Below are positions 41,101-51,474 of a DNA stretch of 64,000 bases, piece by piece (within the stretch, counting starts at the first letter, position 1; every line of letters begins with the position of its first letter). The position numbers and the translations under genes were made by a program. Origin of the DNA: Ulota crispa (lineage: Eukaryota > Streptophyta > Bryopsida > Orthotrichales > Orthotrichaceae); contig OY987243.1 of NCBI GenBank assembly GCA_963920765.1, positions 33,169,060 through 33,233,059 on the forward strand. Direction: 5' to 3'. Below the pieces are notes generated by a model that was not told the origin of the DNA, did not search any database, and saw only the letters and a program-made list of their open reading frames with translations.

Positions 41101-42910
41101 TGACTATGCTCACTGGCAAAGATCAAATATAGACATGGAGCCGTGAACAGCAGTTGGCTTTTGATATGTTGAAGTAAAAGTTGGGCTCAGCGCCCGTGTT
41201 TCGACGTCTTGATGTTACTAGGCATTTCCAGTTGCACACGGATTAGAGTGCAGTGAAATTATGTGTAGTTTTGACTTAGAAAGATGAGGAATGACAGGAG
41301 TATGTTATTGCCTTTGCATCAAAGAGTAACAACTCAACGAAGTCCAATTATTTGTCTTATGAGGGGAAAGCTCTAGTTGCGGTATGGGCCATTTCACATT
41401 TTAGATCTTACTTGTATGGACAGCGATTCACATTAGTGATAAATCATCAATCTTTGAAGTGGCTTATAGAGTCAAATAAACTCATTGACAAGCTTGCTAG
41501 GTAGACTCTACTGATTTAAGAGTATGACTTTGAGGTTGTTTACCGAGTTGATATCACTAGCTTGGATACGGATGGGCTTTCTTGCAATCCAAGTTTTTAT
41601 GATGAGGCTTTAACTGATGCCAGATGACATGGGGATTGCGACAGATAGGCAGTTCCAGGCTAGCACGCAGTTGCTTATTTGACTATAATGTCAACATCTG
41701 CTACTGAGATGGTTGGTCTAGATTTGGATGATGAGCCAGAAAAGTTTCAGAGTATTGGAAATGTATGGAAAGACTCGGTAGTCTTGTACAAATTTCAGCA
41801 TGAATCTTTTTCTTTGGATATTTCTACCATCGAGCAAAATAGAAATTACCATCAAATAGCAAGGTTCCATTGGGATAACGGCTTGTTGATTCGTGATTAG
41901 CCGGATGGAGCTAGGCGCATAGTTCCTTGGTTGGACCAAAAAGCTCTTATAATACGGCAAGTACATGAGGAGCTTGGTCATTTTGGAGTGTGCATAATGC
42001 ATTCTATATTGTACAACCAGTATTGGTGGACTGGCATGTATTAGCAAATTTCCACTTATGTTTCTTAGTGTGAAGTGTGTGATTGAATGAGATTAAATTT
42101 TAATACCTTATCACTATAGTTGAGGCTTTTACCTATCATGGATTTAAGTTATCGTTGGTCTTTGGACTTTGCCAAGCCACTTGATGTCATCTCACATAGA
42201 ACCAAATACGTATTGGTGATGGTAGAGCATTTCAGCAAATGGATTGAGCTAGTTGCTCTGCCTCTGAACTCTTTGGAGTTAGCAGCTATGACATTTTCTA
42301 ACCAAGTATTGGTACACTTTGGAGCACCGGCTAAAACCTTGACAGATCAAGGCCAAGAGTTTCTAAAGGCTTTTGAGACTCTATGCACCAAGGCTTTAAT
42401 TGATCACCGCACCACCTTTAGAGATCACCCTGAAGCGGATGGTTTGGCTGAGCGAATTGTTTAAACAGTCAAACGTGGTTTACGCAAGTATGGATTGATT
42501 CATGGAAACCATCGGAATTGGAATTTGATGTTACCGTAGATTGCTATGGAATATCGTTTCAGCAGGCAGGCATCATTGGCATCTTACAGTCCTTATCGGT
42601 TGCTATATGAGTGGTAGCCTATTTTATCTAACTCTATACAGGAGAAGCTGGCTTCAATCGTGGATTTAAATAATTTAGATGTTTGGACTCAATGCCTATA
42701 TGGTCGAGCTAAATTCTTCAAGAGGACCATGTCTATGGTTTTGGAGAACTTGCACATAGTCCAACATTGAGATTCTTTGCGTTATACGCGCATTTGCAGC
42801 GACGCTTATCGACCTCAGCCGCAAAGATTCACTCAAAAAGATTATGTGTATTTGCAACGTGAGGCGCCTATCACATTGTATGTCAGAGCAGGACGTACCA
42901 TTCTTTACGT
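38160..42910 (+). pseudogene. gypsy pol remnant: protease, reverse transcriptase, RNase H, integrase
   Basis: The protease is recognisable near 38235-38300 as MMDSDIQQIIISKHLAAELG, where the expected Asp-Thr/Ser-Gly reads DSD. Reverse transcriptase runs from about 40300 (LLAADLIELSNDKYA, FNTLDLKSGYY) through the catalytic YIDD at 40794-40805, then NLANYYCRFVKNF and the RNase H region (YEGKALVAVWAISHF, LTQK-like). Integrase has the HHCC region near 41950-42090 (VHEELGHFG...CEVCD) and the catalytic core with SLDFAKP, LTDQGQEF and DGLAER at about 42160, 42340 and 42440. The chromodomain-like end RTILYVV stops at 42910 where repeat C begins. Many stops replace Gln or Trp codons. 38530-40250 is poorly resolved. 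Confidence 0.88.
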
Positions 42911-45038
42911 TGTCAAATTGAAAAAAGCGCGCCTTGAAAACACGCAGGGTGTCTTGCTGCGATCGTGCGTTGCTGACTAAAATCGTCTTTGATCTTCACT
43001 CTTCAGATCTTCAATCTTTAGTCTTCCGTTGGCCTATCCTATAGCTGACTCTAAGGATATAAGGGTCAAGATAGAGATAAGAGCCCACTGAATACGGAAC
43101 GGGTAGATTAGGATAGCAGACACAAGCTGCCATCCGTATGATGAGATCCTAAATTCAAATTCACGATTTGCTAACCAAAATTCTAGATTGTGAGAACAAA
43201 GCAAGTCTCAACCATGTTGGTGATCAATTCCACTTTATCACCACGACAATAAATGAGGTTAAGTTTAATTTAACCCAAACTACCTGCAACAAGGTTTACA
43301 AAATAGAACAAAAATGAATTGATAAACGAGCCTCTAAAATTGGCTAGGAATAACAAAGCCACATTCCACACATACATAAAAAATAAACCCAAAACATTTC
43401 TTTTGAAGTCTTCATATTTCTAGATCTTCAAATCTTCATGTTTTAATAAAAACAATGGGAAAAATCACAAATAACAAGTCCTAGAAAAGCTGCAACCTTC
43501 TATCTAGTGCTACAGATGGCTCACGGATCTAAATGCTAAGTATAATAACATTTTGGAAAGCTCTTCTAACCTTCTAACATTTTTTAAAATTTCAACTTAA
43601 TCTAAGCTACTGTCCAAAAGTTATACGGGTTCAAAGTAGAGGCTCTTCTTTCTTCTTGCAAACTAAACACTACCTCTATAAACCTCTATAACTTTTGTTT
43701 TGCACATTATCCATAGAAACATGATATCAATTTGAAAAAATGATATCAATAGCTACAATCTCTAAAATTTTCATTTCAAAATAAAACTTTGTCCGAAAGT
43801 TCTAGTCAATCAAAGTGTATGTCTCAATTTTTTTTAATGCACCAAAGCCCCCAACTTCTACACACTATAACTTTTTCAATAAGATTTCAAATAAAATGAC
43901 TAAAGACAATTTGAAAAGCTATAACAACAAACTATCATTTCTAAAATTTTAAGAAAAAAATTTCATGCTATCCAAAAGTTGTAGCTTTTTAAGATTTTGA
44001 CCTTCTCATAACAAAAAGGCAGCCACCCCCAATTCTTTATACCTCCATAACTTTTTCCTCTAAGCTTCAAATCTTGAATTTAAAAACGTTCTAAAGAGCT
44101 AAAACTAAGATAAACACTCACTTTAAATCTTGTTGCAAAATGATATACAAATCATAAGCTATGGCTTGTCAAAGTTTCAACCTTTCTTCATAGTTTGGAT
44201 TTTTGACTCTAAAATTCAAACACTCATAACTTTTGCATCACAATTTCAAGTCAAATTTGCAAACTCATTTTGAAAAGATAATCATACAAAAAACAACTTT
44301 TCCAAATTTCAATTCAAAATCATATATACACAGAAAATTTTCACACCTCAAAGTTTTGATATTTTTTCCCTCTCCTTACCAACATTCATATACTAACTTC
44401 CAACAACTAAAAAATCTCTCCTCCTTAATTTTGACCCTATCTAAGGTAAGAAAGTAGGATACATCAACCCATGTCTTTTCTATCCTAACTCTACCATAGA
44501 TGCCAAACTCCTTTTCTTTTCACACCTTTTCCATTAACTTCTAAATCCTTAGTATTTTTTATTCAAATAAAGGCAAAATATATGAGCTTTCCAAAACATC
44601 TAGATAAACATACAAAAATGATTAAATAAAAAATAAACACCATCATAAAGCGGCCACGTGCTCTTGCGGACATATAATAGCATCAAACACTTGTTTTTAG
44701 TTGCCAAATTGTGGACTTGGTTGGCTAAAGAAGCGGTTGTCTCTGGCCGCCTGCTGGTTCAAGGTCGAACCCCATCAAATTTGTAAAGCAGTGATGGCAG
44801 CCCACGGTTTGGCAACTAGTGAAGCAGGAAATTGGCCCAGCCAACCCGCTACCTATCTCCCTGAGCTGTGCATATGACAAGACGGCGTAGTGCATTGGAA
44901 TCTATGGCCGCTGCGCTGTCACCGAACTATGGTTGTCACCACAACCACCCTTTTTGCCACAATTGTTGATTTATTGAAATTAATACAAACATAAATAAAT
45001 AACAATATCTACATGATGAAAAGATCTCCATCAGGACA
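42911..45038. mobile_element. 2.1-kb repeat family C, copy 2, inserted in the gypsy pol gene
   Basis: It begins TGTCAAATTGAAAAAAGCGC and ends CTCCATCAGGACA, aligning end to end with 23106-25252. Most differences visible at the start are G-to-A. The gypsy reading frame stops at its left edge (RTILYVV) and resumes at its right edge (VKNVLSSGIFMLEG), so it is an insertion and not the gypsy LTR. Flanks ACGT and GTGT may be a decayed 4-bp duplication. Confidence 0.88.
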
Positions 45039-45345
45039 GTGTAAAGAACGTTTTGTCTAGTGGCATTTTCATGTTAGAAGGTAAGGGTATGCAAGAGTAC
45101 ATGGAACGTTCTAAAAATTATGTCTCCTGTTACTTGCCCATTGATGGTACCTTACAGCCGGAATTGGCAGTGGTACTAAAGAGATTACTTTGTTTTGTTT
45201 GTGGAGAGAAGAAATGCGCGGCTACTATATTTTTGTGTGACCATTGCCAACGTAGTTGGCAGATGATATGCTTGGTTTTGCCTTTGCCAATTCTGCCTCT
45301 AGGAGATTAAATTTGTCATCGTTTTAGGAGATTTTCAAGCTACTA
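45039..45345 (+). pseudogene. gypsy C-terminal tail with decayed PHD-like zinc finger
   Basis: Continuation of the pol frame after the insertion: VKNVLSSGIFMLEGKG, then ELAVVLKRLLCFVCGEKK and FLCDHCQRSWQMICL. The CFVC...CDHC...W-Q-M-x-C spacing is that of a PHD finger, with the expected His after Trp changed to Gln. The last Cys pair reads ICHRF after a stop. PHD-like tails of this kind occur in a group of plant gypsy proteins and are thought to guide integration to chromatin marks. Confidence 0.72.
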
Positions 45346-45715
45346 CGTCTTCAAATAAGCACTGATAATCTTTTGAGGTCAAGCCTCTTATGTTTGAAAT
45401 AATAGCATTGCCACTTTTGTTAGCTAGGCATCAAGTTTGCAGTGTACAAGGTTGGACTAATAGAATATTGAATAAAAGATTGGCACTAAAAACCAGCCAA
45501 AGGCAATTAACAATGGGACTCATCATTGCATCCGACCTACAATCTTTTATACTTTCTTTCATCATGTTCATGTTTTATTGTCGGCCACCGACAACTTTAC
45601 CTTTGGTGTGAATAGATTTAAAGACCTTACATTTATCTTAGTATTTGGATTTAGCTACATTTTTAATATAGTCATAGCTAACTCGCAGATTTCTATTAGC
45701 CAGTTAGGGGGGCAA

Positions 45716-46175
45716 TTGAGAGCATATTTGTATATATGTTTTTGAGTTATATTTTTGTTTTTATCTACTGTTAGTGATAGTATATAATATATTTTGTTTA
45801 GCAATCTCTATTTACACGACAGCTGTCACATGATGTGGCATCGGAGCTATGCCACATTAGATGTATGTTATTAGTAGATGATCTTTGTTTTTAGTAGTTT
45901 TGGAGAAAGTTAGGGCCTTTAGCACCTCATTCCATTTGACACCTCATTTGAGGCCACTTAGGGTTTGAAGTTAGTTAATGCACATTACTTATCTGATTTG
46001 GCATTCTTTGCCAAGTCAAGTCTTGTGATGTGTTTTTGAGAGAGAGTACGCTTGTTGTGTTTTCTTGAATTTTATATTATCTTTTACATTTCTCTTTGCA
46101 CACTTAGAATCTCTCGTAAGCGGAGTGAGAGATAGCTTGATTAATGCTTAAGTGTTTAGATTTCGTGTCGTATCA
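45716..46175 (+). repeat. 3' LTR of the gypsy element
   Basis: This is 460 bp, directly after the polypurine tract, beginning TTGAGAGCATATTTGTATA and ending GTGTCGTATCA. The second part matches the fragment at 9775-10344. It contains about two units of the 17-bp minisatellite. Confidence 0.8.
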
Positions 46176-46282
46176 TTGAGAGCATATTTGTATATATGTT
46201 TTTGGATTACATTTTTGTTTTTATTTGCTATTAGTGATAATATACAATGTGTTGTGTTTAACAATATCTATTTATACGACAG
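46176..46282 (+). repeat. second LTR start abutting the first
   Basis: The first 107 bases of the LTR are repeated immediately after its end with no spacer (TATCA then TTGAGAGCATATTTG), diverging after CGACAG at 46282. Offset to the first copy is 460 bp throughout. Confidence 0.8.
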
Positions 46283-47016
46283 ATTGCACAATGATCTCTA
46301 GTGATGTTGTTGCCATATTAATGTGGCAAATGCCTAGCCATTATAATATTGTTTCTAAAAATTGCAAAAGTCAAAAGTACATGCTGACCTCCTAAAAATT
46401 ACAAAAATGACAATATGGGACATAAAACCATGTTTATGAATCTTCTCACAATTTGGGTTACCTAAAAATATGAGTACACATTAGAAGAGGTTTGAAGTTT
46501 GAACCTAAGAAAGGGCTGTGAGTCCCTCAAGCTGTGAACTTGACATTGCTCATCAGAATATTAAAAAATACAAAACAAAACAATAAACGTAAAAAAAAAA
46601 ATTCTTTATTAAAAAATGATGTGGCATGCGGTTAACCACATCAAACTGCATCAAAATGCATATCATGTTGCATTAGGAACAAGTTCCCATATTTCTTGCA
46701 ATTAGGCTCACAACCCATTCTTAGATTCAAATCATTCCTAAATTTGGTAATGTTATTTTTGCATTCCATGATGCACTATGTGTTTATGATCACTTCTGAA
46801 AATAATCAGATGAAAAACTGTTTTTTCCTGGTAGCCATAAAGTTATTTCAAAGCTAGAGGACAAAAAATGTCCTCCTTGGTGTTTAAGGGTTAATTAATT
46901 CTACATTATCTTCCTACTGACCATGCAATAAATCAAGAAGAATCATAAAAGTATAAGATTTTGTTCCAAAAGTTGTTGAAATAAAACATAAAAGAATGAA
47001 AATGGTGTTTATAAAT
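46283..47016. other. intergenic, nothing recognised
   Basis: AT-rich with no supported feature. Confidence 0.45.
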
Positions 47017-47424
47017 GGAAATTGATATGTGCGCATCGGGGGATTGATATTTGCACACCCCACCGAGGATAAATTATAGATTTCTAACATCAAAAACCTG
47101 AGTTTGAGAATTTTGAATTTGGATTTGGACTTAGAGACCATGATTTAGTCTAGAAACATAAAAAAAAGTTGCAATTGAACAACACCCAATGGAAAAGTTT
47201 ATATTTTTTACAAACAAAAGTAAAAGTAACACTTTTTCTCCTAGCTAAACTTTTTCATTGGATGTTCAATTGCAACTTTTTTTTATGTTTCTAGACTAAA
47301 TCATGGTCTCTAAGTCCAAATCTGAATTCAAAATTCTCAAACTCAGGTTTTTGATGTTAGAAATCTATAATTTATCCTCGAGGGTGTGTAAATATCAACC
47401 CCCGGTGTGCACATATCAATTCCC
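47017..47424. mobile_element. palindromic MITE family B, copy 2
   Basis: This is a 408-bp foldback element with ends GGAAATTGATATGTGCGCA and the inverse of GGGAATTGATATGTGCACA. A perfect 8-bp flank duplication TTATAAAT is present (47009-47016 and 47425-47432). The internal arms share AAAAAAAGTTGCAATT and CTTAGAGACCATG with the copy at 21023. Confidence 0.92.
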
Positions 47425-47432
47425 TTATAAAT

Positions 47433-49157
47433 AATCAAATAATAGCAAATGAACTAACATATATAAGTATTTTTGGAATATGCTATGAACTAATGAAAAC
47501 AAAATAGCCTATTCTTAACTAATTCTTTGAAGTTTTGCTACCATTTTTACAGTAAAAAACAAGCAAAGTTGAAAAATTACTCAACTTGTCATTAACCTCT
47601 AAATGCTTAAAGGGGTAAGCATAAAACATAGATATGTTATAAAATGATACTTTTATAACTTTGGTGAAGTTTGCTTCAAAAGAAAAAACAATAATCATGA
47701 TGTTTAATAATTATCCATACAATCAAACATTCAAAAAAGGTTGTGGACTATTATTTAATGAATTTAGAAGCATTTATCATTTAATATTTATCAAAATTAC
47801 AAATTTTATTCATAGAATTTAAAATTTGGTTTGATTAGTTCAAAATGGACATTCTATTCTAAAACTCCAAAATGCAATATTTTCAAAGGAGAGAACATCA
47901 TTAATTTCCCAAAACAGTAAATTTTGTAACTCTAGCAAATATTGAAATGTTTGTCTTTGAAAAATTCTCCTTTGTGGAGTTTAATTTGGATTGATATGAC
48001 TCAAATTAGGTTGGAAAGTAGACTTGCTTTCCTACACAAAGATGTTTTCTTTCATCTTAGGTAGCCCACAAAAAGGATAGCAACCAAAAAAATGGTCAAT
48101 TGGGCGTTTAGGGGTTCAAAAGCAAATTAATTCATTACCTTTTTTACCAAAATTGAAGTATGTTAATGCTGAAAATATTCTTTGATTGTTTGTTTTTTGT
48201 GAATTTGTTTCTTTATACAAGTTTTTTGATTCAAGTAAATTTTGAAGTTTATTCACTACAAAAGATTCTAACTTATACTTTTGCAATTATATGCACCATG
48301 TGGTCACTAAGTCCAGTTAATGCAAATAACTAGTTAATTGGCATATTCTTGGTAATCATTGATATAATAGATTTTTTTGCCTTGTTTTTGTTATTTATGT
48401 GTCTTCATTAGCTATAAAAATTAACTTCATATCATAAGTTGTATATTTAGTCAAAAAAATTCCAACAATTATTCTTAACTTTTTGGACCACAACTCAAGG
48501 AAATTCACATTTAGTACTACTATTAGTCGTTAGCGTTTGCTACGCTATGCATTTATCATTAGAATTTATTGAGATTTTTATATGTTATATAGAATGCAAA
48601 ATAAAAATTTCAATAAACCTTCAAATGTGATAATATCATAAAGATTAAGGATGCAATATTACAAAGGTCACAATGTGATAACACAGAGGTTGTTGTGATT
48701 TTAGTAGTATGATTTGTAAATTATTATACAAAAAAAAACTGTCGTTATTTATGTAGTAGAAATCTTGATGTTTGTATGCTATGACAAAAATTGTCCATAT
48801 TTGCATTTTAGAGATTTCTGTATATAATAAGTAAGGTAGCAACACCCATAACCATCACTATACTCATAACCATCACCTCTAAAATCTTGAAAAAATATGT
48901 GAAAGTGAATAGATGTAATTACAAGGATGTACAACATGTGAACATGAAACCTTACTGTTGGTATCAGGTGCAATTGCAATTGGCTCTTTAAAAATTCACA
49001 ACTTATTCTCACGGTATCCAAATAACACATTCGAAAGTGCAAACTCATTACATTTCTCTTGCTAATAAATGTTTATTAATAATTATCATGTTCAAAACCC
49101 TTAGTTTGACGGTTATAGGTGCTGCTACCTTAATGGCAAAATAAAGCAAGAGATGAA
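47433..49157. other. intergenic, nothing recognised
   Basis: Very AT-rich; no gene, RNA or defined repeat seen. An isolated CACTACAAAA word near 48256 has no partner. Confidence 0.45.
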
Positions 49158-49280
49158 GCACTTCTACATGGTCATAAGCAAAGCATTTTGACACGGTCAT
49201 AGACCAAGCATTTCAACGCGCTCATAGGAGAAGCATTTTGACACGGTCGTAGGTGAAGCATGTCGACACGGTCATATGCT
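49158..49280. repeat. 25-bp tandem repeat, about five copies
   Basis: The unit CATTTTGACACGGTCATAGACCAAG repeats with changes (CATTTCAACGCGCTCATAGGA, CATTTTGACACGGTCGTAGG and CATGTCGACACGGTCATATG can be read in series). No open frame is conserved across the units. Confidence 0.85.
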
Positions 49281-49289
49281 CCACAACTA

Positions 49290-49589
49290 CCCGTCCTGAG
49301 AGAATGGCCGAGCGGGAGATAATTTCAATGCAAATTTGAGCAACGCTGAACTCCGTGCAAAGCCCGCTTTGCAGGAATGGCCGAAGCTTGTCGAAGAAGA
49401 TGAAGCTCCTTTGTTGCCAGAGTTACTTAGTGCCCAGCGTTGCAAAGGCGGATCCGTGAAAGCTTAGGGTTGCTGCGAGGGCTGTAGCACCGTCGCTAAC
49501 TTATTCTTCACAGGTTCTACGCCGCACAACTTGCCCTCGGATGCAACAATATACTCGTGATCGACTCCTTGCGCTTCCTTCCACTCGTG
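49290..49589 (+). other. possible exon fragment(s), unidentified
   Basis: GC content rises here. One frame (about 49300-49468) reads NAELRAKPALQEWPKLVEED... to a TAG. Then 49514-49589 lies between a CTTCACAG acceptor and a GTGGTAAGT donor and can read FYAAQLALGCNNILVIDSLR. I cannot join these into a gene or name a family. It could be a gene fragment, a non-coding transcript start or a captured exon. Confidence 0.25.
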
Positions 49590-50665
49590 GTAAGTATTTA
49601 ACTCAACTCTGGTTTATTTGAATTTGAAAAACAATGCATCGATTGATTGCGTTTCTTTTGAAATCGGGTCTGGAATGTCGCTGCCAGTTGAGAGTACCGA
49701 TTGCGCAACTGACTGATTGTGGAGGGATTAATTGCGGAGGTGTGTTCTTTTTATTTTTTTATGTTTAGTATCAACTGTTGATCTCATGAAATTTGTTTGC
49801 ATTATCGATAGACAATGTGCCGAAATAGGTGAGTGACATGGAGATCAATCACTGGTCTTCCAAAAAAGAGCTTCGAGCTTTTATAATTTGGACTTCTGGT
49901 TAACCATACCTTGGAGTGAGACTTAAGCACTGAGCGCAATAGTTTTTGTTAAAACGGTCAAGTCTTTAAAACATCCAGGTTAGAAAATTGAAGAGAATTG
50001 CAACGCATCAATGAATGTTTCGTTTGGATACTACATGCATAAGCTTCGACAGTTGTTGCAGATGACCTAATTCCAACATGATTTCTGATATTAAGGTGAT
50101 CCATATTGTCAAAACTAATATGGACTTCGCATGCAAGATTTTTTAAGATGTTGCCTTTCGGAGTGTGCCACAATTAGATACTTCTACTTATAAAAGTTTT
50201 CTGAAATTAGCTGCATTTCGGTCTTGTAGGCTGAGGTTTTGTAGAGTTTTGTGGATCTGCTTGAACGTCTCTATCTTGTCGTCTGGATTATTTTGATGTT
50301 AGGGTCTCTATGAAGACCGAGCGTCATCATGAGGGGCTATTGTAACTGATGGCTTGCACGATTGGAATACACTAGTCTACGGAGCATTAGTCTCTGCTGC
50401 AGCTTAATGTTCGGTTACAATTTCATCTCTCACCAAACGTCTCGGAAAAAGTATAGGTTGAGTGATAAGGTGCTTGTGTTGAGAGTGAATTGAATTGCGG
50501 ATCTTTAGAGACAACTCGTTGACGACAGTAGAGATCTCTGTGTTGAAAATAACATCTTGTTTCAGTGAGAATATAGCATTAGTTCTGAATTTAAACTTGA
50601 AGAACCACCCTTACCTCGCTCTTGAATCACTTGATAACCATCACCTTCTTCATAATCAAACATTA
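49590..50665. other. intergenic, nothing recognised
   Basis: No supported feature apart from the exon-like sequence to its left and the MITE to its right. Confidence 0.4.
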
Positions 50666-50991
50666 AGGTAGGAGTCTCTTAAATGAATCATCGAAGGGCT
50701 GAAACTGAATTTTGGGGAGGCAAAACTTCTTGAAATATTTTTCAGTAAATTTTCCTTCAAAGACAAGAGGAATTGGCATTTTACCCAAGTTGTTTCATAT
50801 TTTTTAGAGCTTTGTGGAATTAGTTATGAAATTTTCAAGTTGAAATGACATAGGGCTCTAAAATGGATCACCTCCTCAAATGTACATTTCCTGCACATTG
50901 CTGAAGCATATGAAAAACAACATGTACAACAATGGCACATTTGAAAAAGTGATCCATTTTAGAGCCTAAGCTGAATTAGAGCCTCCTACCT
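50666..50991. mobile_element. MITE family A, copy 3, upstream of RFC1
   Basis: It begins AGGTAGGAG after TA (50664-50665) and ends CTCCTACCT before TA (50992-50993). The interior shares GAAACTGAATTTTGGGGAGG, AAGTTGTTTCATATTTTT and CTCCTCAAATGTACAT with copies 1 and 4. It ends 483 bp before the RFC1 start codon, so it forms the edge of the promoter region. Confidence 0.88.
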
Positions 50992-50993
50992 TA

Positions 50994-51474
50994 GTGCTAA
51001 TATCCCCCATTAGGAAGCTCCATTATGTCATCTAAGGTTATAACCCTAAATCACTCTTTCTCTCACTTTTTCTTCCTGTCTCTCTGTCGAAAGAGGCGCT
51101 CTGTTGCAGGAGAGAAGAAGAGCCTCTGTTGCAGAAGAGTTCAGTTTGTGAGAAGTTGTTAGAAGGGTGCTTTTGGAAATTGCTAATTATTAACTTTGGC
51201 ATAGGGAGTTTACCTCCTCGCAGGTGAAAAATGAGAGTAAACAAACCGTAGGAGCGTCAAGCTCAAGCTCATATTCCTTAAGCCCTGCGCCGTGAGGGCG
51301 CGAGGGAGCAAACCACCAAGCTGCGGCCCTCATGTGCAACGTCGCACGGCTCTCCTAACCTCATGTGCACGGCTCTTATGAAACCTACGACTGCGACTTT
51401 CTAGTTGGCTTGAAGCGGATGCTGTAAGCACATTGTGAATTGTGAGATTTTTTGGTCCTGGATTTGAGAGAGCA
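50994..51474 (+). promoter_or_regulatory. RFC1 upstream region with telo-box-like word
   Basis: TAACCCTAAA at 51041-51050 resembles the telo-box (AAACCCTAA) common upstream of plant replication and translation genes, and is followed by a pyrimidine-rich CTCTTTCTCTCAC tract. I did not find a canonical E2F site. The transcription start is not fixed. Confidence 0.4.

Larger units (their letters stand above)
36700..46282 (+). mobile_element. Ty3/gypsy LTR retrotransposon, 5'-truncated and decayed, split by repeat family C
   Basis: Gene order gag, protease, reverse transcriptase, RNase H, integrase, C-terminal PHD-like finger and 3' LTR identifies a Ty3/gypsy element. Every part carries stops. 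A purine tract (AGTTAGGGGGGCAA at 45702-45715) sits directly before the LTR, as a polypurine primer should. A 2128-bp copy of repeat C interrupts the coding sequence between integrase and the PHD-like finger. No 5' LTR was found. Confidence 0.9.

Noticed and set aside
23106-45038. A single 22-kb LTR retrotransposon bounded by the two 2.1-kb repeats
   Set aside because: The right-hand copy lies inside the gypsy coding sequence, which resumes after it, so the copies are separate insertions.
48256-48266. CACTACAAAA word resembling a classic plant CACTA terminus
   Set aside because: No inverted partner, subterminal repeats or duplication found.
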